From Arcuatula senhousia (Eukaryota > Mollusca > Bivalvia > Mytilida > Mytilidae), in the NCBI GenBank assembly GCA_963971305.1, contig OZ020317.1:12480001-12544000 (forward strand): DNA of 64,000 nucleotides. Reading direction: 5' to 3'. Under the pieces are notes generated by a model. It did not search any database. It was given only the letters and a program-made list of their open reading frames with translations, and had not been told where the DNA came from. Both the position numbers and the translations under genes were made by a program. Below, in pieces: positions 15,301 through 27,300 of this stretch; the first letter of the stretch is position 1; each line of letters begins with the position of its first letter.

Positions 15301-18300
15301 AGACCTGGTAAATTTGTGTTAGTTGACAATGTTTACTTATTTAAAGATATACATTCAAAATTAAAGTTTGTTTTTGCCTACAAAAACGATGTCTCCCCCC
15401 GTTTCCCCAAAAAATTCTAAGTTCAAAGGGCCATTACTCCCACAAAAATTTGAGGATCAAAATTTCCTGATCATATGCACAACTACATATGGTGTCCTTC
15501 CTATTAACCAAGTTTCTTTAAATTCGGCTCTGTAGTTTCAGAGGAATTGCACTGACAAACTTTGTGACGGCCAGACAGACCGACAGGACAAAAACAATAT
15601 GTCTCCCCACAAAAGTGGGGGGAGACATAATGATATGAATCAATTCACACCTAAATGTTAAAGGGTAAGGAATTTCTTTATACTTAATAACGAGAAATGT
15701 TTGCATAACCAATTAACAGTTAATTAACGAACAGTGTGGAGTGGAAAGAGGGGTGATTTTAATCACATGATAACACCATATTTGTTAAAGTCTCGTTTAA
15801 TCTCACAAGTAAAAGAGTTTACTTGCAAAATCGGGTCATACCTGCCTTTATCTTCAGATAACAGCGGGATACCAGCCTAATCTCTAATAAAGGGAGACAA
15901 TTCTGACAAATCACTTACCTGGTGAACATTTTCCAGTAGGATAAGCCAGACCATCAGTAGCACAGTATTCCCCTCCAGGGCAGGGGAGACAATCCATTAC
16001 ATCTCTAGCCATGGTCAGATTGTAGTAGGTACCAGCAGGACAGGGATACAGTGTTGGTGATGTTGTACCCAATGGACAGTAGTATCCAGGGTCACATGGT
16101 GTTGGGTCATAGTCTTCTGCTCCTGAAATTTTTGAAAAACAACTCCATAGATATTATCTTTTGAGACAATTTGTACCACTGTAGAAGCACAAATATTCGT
16201 GGGGAATTACGTTTATTTTGTTGATAACAAAAATCCATGAAGTTTAATCCCCATTAATTTAGTTCATGGTATAAATTTCTGAGGGAAGGTAATAATTTTC
16301 ATATAAAACAGAAGTAAGAAAAAATGTCAACATTTAGCTAGATCAAGAAAAACATGAACATTGTAAACAGAAAAACGATGCTGGAAACACCATACCTAAG
16401 TTTTCTCCCATAACATTGGTTTTGTTCAATAATGGTTATTCATACCTTGTAGACAATAATATCCTGCGGGACAGTTGAAACATGTGGATAGACCAGTAAC
16501 ATTACTGAAGGCCCCGGCAGGGCAGGGTATTGGATGTGTGGTCTGTTCTGGGCAGTAGTGCCCAGTGGGGCAGATACCACCAACTCCAGTCTGGCTGCCT
16601 GTAAATAGATAAAATATCATGGTTATTAGTTAACAGCAATACTTTCTTAAGCATGTAATCATTTTTAAATTGTAAATGTTTACAAACTAATGAAGGGTCC
16701 TCTTTGCCATGTGATCAATAAGTGCAAATATATCAAACACTTTTTTGTACAGGTGAATATTGTTGATATTTTTTTAATATAATAATCGTAGGACACAAAG
16801 TCTGATACATCTTTTAAAAAGTCAAATTTAAAGAAAACAAATCCAAAATTTCAGAAAATAAGGCTTTCAATAAATCTCATTATAAATATGTGAGCAGACC
16901 AAATTATTTTTGAAACATTTTTGCAATTAAGGGAGGAGTGTAGTCAATTTTATCTTTCAGACTGGTTACCTACCTGGACCAGTACAAGTTCCATTTCCAC
17001 TCGGATCTCCTCTATCCACACCATATTCACAGAAGTAACCAGCTTGACAATATCCTGAAGAAGTCGATTTGCCCAGGGAATCACAATAATGACCGCCAGG
17101 GCAGGGTTTACACTCGGTCTCAGCAGCTAGGCCTGTCTCATTGTTGTAAGTTCCAACCGGGCACTGTTGCCAGTCAAAACCCGTGCCTGCTGGGCAGAAA
17201 TGACCAATGGGGCATTGATCAATGACTGAGCCTTGTTGGCAGTACCTGTGAGAAAATAGAAATCAAAAGAGATATTTTGATAGAAGTTTTCTACACTATT
17301 TGACAAACCAGGTAATTATTTTTTTACCAACACACTTTAATGAACTTGGGATATTATTAAAGAAAAAGGATTTCTTCTTGTTTTATGGAAAAATCAGTCA
17401 AGGGTGTTTCTGAGCCAATTTGAAGTATTTTCTCAGAATTTATATTTCAAAGATATTTTTGTGTGATATGAAAAGTATTAAGAAAGACTTAAACATTCCA
17501 CCAATTTTAACTCTGTATGATATTGATATGTAGTCTAAAAAATCTGCTAAACTAGAAAAAAAATATTCAATTGGCAGTAGTGCCAATAAGTGTAGCAAAT
17601 AAACTGTAGAAGAAATAATATCAAAAAAATGTTATGCAATTAAAAATATGCCATTGAGTGGAATCCACTTTATTATCCCTTACCATCCTCCTGGGCAGAC
17701 ATAACATTCAGATCCCATTGTATGATTCATGTAAGTACCATTAGCACATGGTATCGGCTGAGACGTGTTCAGAGGGCAGTAGTGGGCAACTGGGCAAGGA
17801 TAGTCAGATGGGCGAGAGGAATTCTGACCAGGTGGGCAGTAGAACCCTGGCTCACAGGGCCCTGATGTGGCATTCAGGCCCTCGTCCATACAGTATTGAC
17901 CCTCTGTACATAGTGTACATTGGTCTGTGCTGTTTAGTCCAGTATAAGGATTGAATGTACCCTGAAATTATATGTTAAATACAATCATATTATTATATAG
18001 ATAAATGTGAAAGATCGTGATTTCCGAGTTCAATAAATTTCTAGATTTTCATGGAGTTAATAACAGGATTTATCCAACTCGCTTGCGAATTTATCTAACC
18101 CTCGTGAAGTTTCCAGCGAAAAATATGTAGCTTAGATTAGTGCGCAATACACAATTCATCAATCAATAATTTCTTTCGTTTACATTATTTGATAATCTAT
18201 TAGTCACGTTTTTCCAAATTATCTATATAATGAATAGTATAACTAATTCGGGGTGACGAATATCAATTTTAAAACACTCATGTCGAATAAGGCTAGGGGA

Positions 18301-21300
18301 TTCAACTCGTGACATTAAAATTGATATTCGCCACCACTCATTAGTTATACTATAATTAACAATGGTTTTCTTTTAAGGACATTGGCTGATCAGTTTCAAA
18401 ATAATAAGGTATTTAAATTTATATATTTGATGAATGTCTATCATGTCACAAACAATTGGCCTGTATAAACTGAATATTTACTTAATTCAGGCATAAAATG
18501 AAGATTGTGTTTTGTCTATGTAATAAATGGTATAGATTTTGAATATGGGAAACATTCAACTGGTGAACGAACAACTTGCACACTAATGAATTATTGGATT
18601 ATTTGGTCACTTGTTGAATATTTCCTCATATTTGGATTCATTCATCAGATAAACTATAATTATCACCTACCTCTGGACACCTTTCAGGTACACCTGTACC
18701 AAGAGGACAATAGTGACCCATGGTACATATCTCTTGGTTTGGTGAACTAGATCCTTCCACACAGAAATATCCTGGGTTGCACAATCCTAAAACAATAGAA
18801 ATATGTCAGCATCATTTGAAATTGACCACTTTGAAATTGACAAAATACAAAAAATCTATCAAAGTCAAAATTGGTTGATTTCCTATAACAGGAAGTATGA
18901 AAGAAACAGGCCCTTGATATAGGCCAAAATTTTGATGCGGCATACCAAATATCAGGTGGTTTACCGTGGTTATGATAAGTTGCTGAGAAATCCATAACAA
19001 ATATTTTTGTATACATTTTGTTATGTTCTAATTGTAAACATTCCAAAAGTAAATCTTACCTTCCGTAGCCAATAGTCCTGGGGTCTGGCAGTAAGATCCT
19101 GCAGTACATTGTGTACATTATTGTCAACATTCCAAAAGTTAATCTTACCTTCCGTAGCCAATAGTCCTGGGGTCTGGCAGTAAGATCCTGCAGTACATTG
19201 TGTACATTATTGTCAACATTCCAAAAGTTAATCTTACCTTCCGTAGCCAATAGTCCTGGGGTCTGGCAGTAAGATCCTGCAGTACATTGTGTACATCCTG
19301 TCACATTCTTCAGACCATCAGTGGCACCAAAAGTTCCGGGGGGACAAGGTTCTGGTGTGGTTGTTCCCATATCACAGTAGGATCCTAAAATAGTTAGAAA
19401 TGAGAGTTTATATATTCAGATTAGGTATTGTTAATGTAAGGAGCAAGGACAAGGTCACCATCAGTGGGGCTAAAGGTCAATAGAGGACATAGTATTTGGT
19501 GGTCAAAAAATGCAGTTAGACTTTTGATAATTTGAAATGAAAATTTGTGAAAAATTATCTTAAATCTTAATTTAAGAGTTCAATACATGAAACTTTTTAG
19601 ATGTGAAGTACAGAACAAACATGCTATTAACTTGCATGTGGTGCATGTGGCCATATTCCTAGATTTAAAGACTTTAACCAAATAACATTTTTTTCTAATA
19701 AAATACAGATGAACATTTTTACTATATACATGTATTCAACATGAATGTGGCAAAATGACTATTTCTCTAAGGAAATAGTACTTGAATGATTGGCCCGTGA
19801 CTATATTATACTGTAGACACTGTGCAGTAATAATGGCTTTAGGAATGGGGTTCACAGATTCTGCATACTGGTTTATAGGAAAGTCTATAGATATCATTTA
19901 GTTTCTTTTAATAATATACCTTGAGGACAGATGTTAGCATTAGTTGTCTGGTTAGGGGCCGACATCTCAGCATAGCGTTTACAGAAGTACCCTGCATCAC
20001 ACTGAGCCGTTGGTGTATCTTGTCCCACAATTCCACAGTAATATCCTCCCGTACAAGGGGTACAGTCTGTGCTCTCGTTTAACCCTGTGAGGTTGTTGAA
20101 CGTTCCTAAGGGGCATGGCCATTGGTCACTTCTTTCAGTACCTGAAAGTATAAAAGAAAATTCTAAGAATGAACTGTGGAAGTACTAAAATTCATGGGTA
20201 TCAATATTTCGTGGATTGTGAGGAAATTGCATAAATTCATAAATTTGTTGATTACACTAGTTCTTCATTTATAGCAATGTAAAATACTCTATTTGTTTGG
20301 ACTTGAATTTCACAGTTTGTCTGAACCACAACACGAAAACCATGAAAATTGGTACCCCCGAACATATATACTCTCACAGTAAACAAAATAATTCTATTAG
20401 AAAAGAATATAATGTTTTATACCCACTTAAAATACCCTATAGGGAACAAAACTTAAGCCAATTAAACTTTGTATCCAGGAGTATGGAGTAACTTGATAAT
20501 ATAATGTAAACTCAAGTCCAGTTACTTCCCCTGGATGATATTCCATGGCACTAAAATTTCTTCCTAACAGTAATCTTTTCAATATAATTTACTTCATCCA
20601 TGTGAAGTTTCGTCAAATTCCATCTACTGGTTTTAAAAAAGTTACATTTATAACAATAGAACACACAGGTTGATTTGAAAATTACCCCACCCCCAAAGGA
20701 CATAACCATAAAATTTCTAGGAGTTGAAATCCTTGGATAAAAAAATTAAAAATCTGTCATAACTTTCTGTGGTTTCATTATTATTCATGGTGTACCAATA
20801 ATAATTGTTTTCATTGATAACAGTATACCACGAAAAAAAAAATTCCAAGGAAAAATTATTTATACATTGATTCCTATAAGCAACTTAACCAAACCAAGAA
20901 TATTTAAATCTAACAAAATGTCTTACTTGGGGTAAACCACGAAAATTAATACCCAGGAAAATAAATGAATCAAAAGTAATTGTCACATGTGAATACAAGG
21001 GGTATAAATATCTTTACCTGGGGGACAGTAATATCCCACTGGACACTTCACTGTATCGTTGACAACAACCACTCCTGCCGTATTGTCGCAAAAGTAACCT
21101 CCTGGACACAACTTGCAATCTGATTGGCCAGTAGCATCTTGGTAGAACCCACTAGGACATATGGTGGGGGACGCTGAGCCCTCTTTGCAGAAATGTCCTA
21201 CAGTACATAGGAATGGGGTATCTGTAACTTGTCCAAGTGGACAGTAATAGCCAGCTGTGCAGTTTCCTGGAAAAGAAATGTTACATTTAGATCTATAAAA

Positions 21301-24300
21301 TTTACAAAAAATATCACAGTAATTTTATCAGTTAAAATCCAGGATTCTATAATGATGTGAATACAACACCAATAAATACCTATCTGTAAAAGAAAAAATA
21401 TAGATGGTTGTTAAAAAAAATCTTTTTTTCTACTAAAAAGTAACAAACAAGTACATGTAATGATTTTATGAAAGTTTATCCATCTTATCGTTTTTTTAAA
21501 CATATATACTTGAAAAGAAGTTAAATCTTTTTACTATACCCTTGCAACAATGTGATATTGACACTTGTCAAGTTAATAGGTAAAGCTGCTTAACATTTAC
21601 ACCATCATTTTCTATTTCTAACTTCCTATATGATTTTTTGAAAAGCAAGTTTATCATCTTGAAGCTATGACATTCACATGGTCAAATTTTTTACATTATT
21701 TCTTGAATATATAGAGATCCAAAACTGTTGATATGACTAATGGATTGTCATTTAAAGGTTTACACTATTTTTGTCAGCAGACTGTTTGATGGAAACAGAG
21801 TGCTATCTTACTTTCCAAACAACCTCAGACATGATTTTTATTTCACGATTAAGCCTAAATTACACCATGAAACTTTTGGTCAGATGAACGTCTCAACCTA
21901 AATCAGGTGGCAATGTTGATGTAAAAATTGATGGTGTGAATGCACCGTAAGAGTTATCTTACCTGAAGTCTCAGTCATGTTGTATTCACCACAATATTCT
22001 CCAAAACTACATTGTATACAATCTGAAGCTACCATATTCCCTGTGGAACCACTGTAAGTTCCAGGACTGCAAGGAATGGGGTAAGATGATCCAGCCTCAC
22101 AATAGTGTCCTGCTGGACAAATGTTTCCAGTGCTGCCATCTGTTGGTGTAGGAGTTGTTGCCCTTGCTGTGCAGTAGTAGCCAGCAGAACAGTTGTCAGT
22201 GGGCGTGGCTAATCCTTCAAATTGACAGAATTGGCCTCCAGGACAAGGTTGTGGGTCAGAGGAACCTACAAGAAAAGGAAGACACAAGCATAACTTAACC
22301 TCTCAACAGATTTTGATCTTAAAATTTCCAGAAATAATATATATAGGTACTAAAAAGGAGATTATTAACTGGCAAATTGACAGATTTTTTTCTGAGCATT
22401 TAATACTGAGAAAATCAGAATAAAAGCATAAATCTGTTACATGTAACATAGTGAACTCGATCAATGCATGTATACTATGTGTTCTTTTTTTCTAATCAAT
22501 ATGCACATCCTTGCAGAAGGCAAAATAATTACGAAATATTTCATGACCACTTAAAATATTTAGACAAATTTTACGGTCACACTAATTAGCGCCCGGGAGC
22601 GCCCGGGGAGGGATTTAGCGCCCGGGGAAAATATTTAGCGCCCGGGGAGTACTAAATAGCGCCCGGGAACAGATTTAGCGCCCGGGGAATGCATCTTCAT
22701 TTATTATACGAAGGTTGATCAAACCATTTAGATAAAATAACCATCTGCATATTTGCACATTCAATGCATGCATTTTTTTGCAAAAAAACACACACACACA
22801 AAAAAACTAAGTAAACTTTCGAGGTTATTTTTTAATAATAAAAAAAAAACATATATAAAAACTAACATATAATACTTCATAAAGATTTAACATGCCATCA
22901 AATTATATTGTCCAAAGGCACTAATTTTTTAAATGATGAATGAACAACCAATATCAAGATCCTAGCCTTAGGACCAATTACGCTAATCAATGAAGGCGAC
23001 GCGTAGATTGATGAATATTATTCACTAACATTCGACTTTGTTTTGTTTTTTTTTTTTTTCTTTTTAAAGTTTTTAATTTAGTCCATTGTTGTAATATATA
23101 GATAACATTGTGAATAATAAAGGTAAAAATGTTGTATGCATAATTCATTTTTTATCAACCCAATCTATATTCTATAAAGTTTCCCCGGGCGCTAAATTTG
23201 TTCCCGGGCGCTATTTAGTACTCCCCGGGCGCTAAATATTTCCCCCGGGCGCTAAATCCTTGCCCGGGCGCTAAATCCTTGCCCGGGCGCTCCCGGGCGC
23301 TAATTAGTGCGACCCAAATTTTAACGTAGGTTGCAAATGTATTCCTTAATTTTTTTTCAGAGCTTAACACAGCATACTGAACACATTATAATTTTCTGGT
23401 TTACACATTAACTTATAATAACCTTTATAACCCAGACTCTTTTGCAATCATGGTTTACATTGTTCAAGAGTAACGGCCATATAAAAACTGCTCTGAGACT
23501 CACCTTCAGGACAGTAATATCCAGGTTGACATTTTCCACCGTTAGTGGTCGTGTTTGGACTATCAGATCCCCCTGAACAATACCATCCAGCAGAACAATT
23601 TCCTGTAGGAGCTGCGTTTCCATCCCCTTGACAATATTCTCCTCCTGGACAATCAATACAATCAGAAAGGGAGGTTCTCTGGGTTGATGGGTTGTAGGTT
23701 CCAGCAGGACATGGGTTTTGTGTGCCATATTGTGTTCCATTTGGACAGTAGTGACCTATAATATAAAAGAATGATTAGGATGAGATTTTTTTTCTAGGTT
23801 GAAGGATTGGCATGGCTCTGGTTTTGAGCATTTGGGACATAAGCGACATATAAATGATACAATTAAAATATTTTGACTTTTTATTAAGGTCAAGATTTCA
23901 AAAATTGTATTTTTCAACAAAGATGGACGGTATATATTTTAAAGAGCATGTACCTTTCATTGTATTATCTCTGCAGCAACATTTATATGATTCTTTAACT
24001 CTTTATTGGTAACACAAAAATTTACATGCTTGGTCAAAATATAAAATTGTTGAGACTTTTGATGATGCATGTACATGTATGTAGTTTTAGTTGTTCACAG
24101 TGCTAACGTACCCACAATCATTATTTGTCTTATGTGTATAATGGGTAAACCTCCAATAAAAATTTGATGAAAACCTTAATAGGCTGAACTTACCAATATC
24201 ACATGGAGAAGACAAGTACTCTGTAGCATTGGTGAGACAATAAAATCCTTCTGGACACACCTTACACACAGATTGACCAATCATATCAGTGTAACTTCCG

Positions 24301-27300
24301 GCAAGACATCCCTTCGGTACGTCAGACCCAGCAGGGCAATGGTAGCCCATGGGGCAGATCCCGCCCACACCAGTGAAATAGATGGTTGACGGACATGTAC
24401 AGTTTGCAGCATCAGTGTCGTTAGCTGCTCCTGGTCTTGGGCGGTCCACGCCAGAGGTACAGTAGTATCCCTCGGCACAGTCTGCTGTGAAGGCTGTGAG
24501 TCCAGTTCCGTGACAGTATTTCCCAGCGGGACATGCCAAGCACTGGTTCTCTTGGTACAAGTTGGGAGTATTGGAGTAGGTACCTTGTGGGCAGGGCATC
24601 CAGTCACTTCCTGTTCCTGATAAGGGAAACAATGAAAATATCTACATGTATGTTCACATTTACATCATCAAGTTTTATTAAAGAATTTCAAATTCATTTC
24701 CTCACAAAATAGATACCTACTTGAAATCAGACTTCTTTTTAACGCCCCTACCAATTAGCATCAATCAAGATTTTGATCTTTAAATCACAACTTACTGAAA
24801 ATGTCAACGACATAACATATATACATGTACCTTGTATTAAAACATCTTCTATCATAAATTAAAAAAATTCTTATTTTTACTGGATATAAGTATGTCTGAC
24901 AAAAAGAAGTGTGCTTTTCACTTACAAAGGGGAATAACTCTAACCTTGAGGACAATAATATCCTTGTGGGCAGTCCTTTTTGTTGTCTGTAGAGTTAGCA
25001 GGGATGACTGGGAGACAATAGAAGCCCTGGGGACAGACTTCACAACTGCTAGCTCCAGTAGTACTGGTATATGTGCCATCAGAACATTGCTGGAAGACAA
25101 TGAATATGAATTGTATTAAGCTAGTAAGACTAAGAGTTTTTGGTGGGTTATTTTAGACCTTACCCTATTGTATTGAAGATACACATAAAATGTAAACCCA
25201 GTTTGTTATTAAGTTGTTTTTGTGTGTTTTTATATTGTTTGTTCCTTCGTGCTGTTCTTGATCCTGTTTACTGGTTTTGTCTTTACCATTTGAGACTTTT
25301 GACATTCAATAACCCTATTGGTACCTCTTTGCTTCTTAAATTTGGAAAGTCCCAAATAAGTTAAAAGGAACATTTTACTTATTGTAAGGAAGATATTGTG
25401 CATTAGCAAAACCCATTAAAAGTAACATTATCCTAATAAATCATTTATTAAATACAATGATTTATAACATTTTTTTGCATTGCATTGGTAGATGTCCAAG
25501 ACCCTTACAGGAGATATTCAAATTTGAATAATGGTTCTTGCATTCAAACAAATAGAATACAGGAACTCATTTTTGGGTTGATTACAAAACATAGTATTTT
25601 ATCAAACTGAATCCAATTATAACAGATGTAGATATACCTTGTAGATTTCACTTCCATTGGGACAATGCATTCCTTGTGGACAAATGTAGCCCACTGGGTT
25701 AGGTACTGACAGTCCAGTGGGACAATAATATCCTCCCCAACATTGGTAACCTGTGTCTGTCATTCCTAAAACAGAAAAGAACAAGTTACATGATGTGGAC
25801 AGATGTAGTTGACTGGGTTTGGGACAGACATTCCTGTGGGGCAATAGCTTCCTGCCCTCACTAATACCCTGTCATTCATATAACAGAATAGAAATTCATA
25901 TCTTCCAAGATTAATGATATAATGTGTATAACATCATATTAACTTCATAATAATTCAAAACACTGATTCCAATGCAAGTAATTTATTAAAGAAGAAGAGG
26001 TACTAATGGGGCATCTGAATGTCAAAAGTCTGAAAGGGCAAAAACAAAACTAGTACATACCAACGTGAATCGCTCAAAGAAACAAATATTAAAAACAAAT
26101 TTTTTGACCAAAGGGGCATAACTCAACAAAAATAGTCAATTCAAAATTTTAAGTTGTCCTAGGTACAAACAATCTGAATAAATTAAGGAAAATCCATTGA
26201 TCTTTTGGTCCATTTCTTTGTAAGTGCAAGAATGTTAAAAAGAGTAAAGACAGACATATGCATATAAGCATGCGTAGCACTTTACATATGCATACATGCA
26301 TGCATAACACTTAATATTTGCATATAGGCACGCATAGCACTAAACATATGCAAATAGGCATGCATAGCACTTTACATATGCATATAGGCATGCGTAGCAC
26401 TTTACATATGCATATAGGCATGTGTAGCACTTTATATATGCACATAGGCATGTATAGCACTTTACATATGCAAATAGGCATGTGTATCACTTTACATGTG
26501 CAAATAGGCATGCATAGCACTTACACATGCAAATAGGCATGCCTAGCACTTTCCATATGCATACAGGCATGCATAACACTTGACATTTGCATATAGGCAT
26601 GCCTAGCACTTAACATATGCAAATAAGCATGCATAGCACTTTACATATGCATATAGGCATACGTAGCACTTTACATATGCATATAGGCGTGTGTAGCACT
26701 TTACATATGCATATAGGCATGTGTAGCACTTTACATATGCATATAGGCATGTGTAGCACTTTACATATGCATATAGGCATGTGTAGCACTTTACATATGC
26801 AAATAGGCATGTGTAGCACTTTTTAGCAAAAAGTATAACATTTATACACACCTGGATCAGGACAGTAATATCCACCAGTACAATTTGTACATTGTGCTTC
26901 AGCTGTTAGCTCTGTCTGGTTAGAGAAGGTACCAGCAGGACAGGGAACAGGTGATCCAACACCCGAGGGACAATACGATCCAGCGGGACACGAAATGAAA
27001 GCAGCAACATCAGCTTTACTTGGACAGTAGTATCCTGAAATAAAGAATGGCCTGGCAGTTTCCATAAAAAAAATACAACACAACATGTTCCTTATGATTA
27101 TTATGAAAATTAACACTGAAAGTTCTATTCATACAATCATGTTTTCTTCTTTTCTTCTGTCTACTATCAAAGGGTATATTACCAGCTAAACTGTACCAAA
27201 CATTTATATGAAAAGCCTTTAAACAGATATAATCATTTATTATCGACGGGATAAAATTTCGTTGTTTAGAGCACAAAACTGAATTGGTGGGGACAAATTT

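Noticed and set aside
22574..23315. CpG island or promoter in the GC-rich repeats
   Set aside because: The GC-rich text is confined to mirrored transposon ends with a target duplication, and no exon begins nearby.
23408..23740. 110-codon minus-strand frame overlapping exon w45
   Set aside because: It is out of frame with the Cys-rich module; the correct frame reads GHYCPNGTQ and joins both neighbours.
24281..24607. 108-codon minus-strand frame overlapping exon w44
   Set aside because: Shadow of the w44 coding frame, without Cys pattern or splice compatibility.
26255..26824. CRISPR array
   Set aside because: The repeats are contiguous without unique spacers, and the setting is an animal intron.
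26318..26826. Repetitive open frames such as MHIGMCSTLH on the plus strand and CKVLHMPICI on the minus strand
   Set aside because: They are by-products of a 30-bp minisatellite whose period is a multiple of three; no splice context or start context supports translation.
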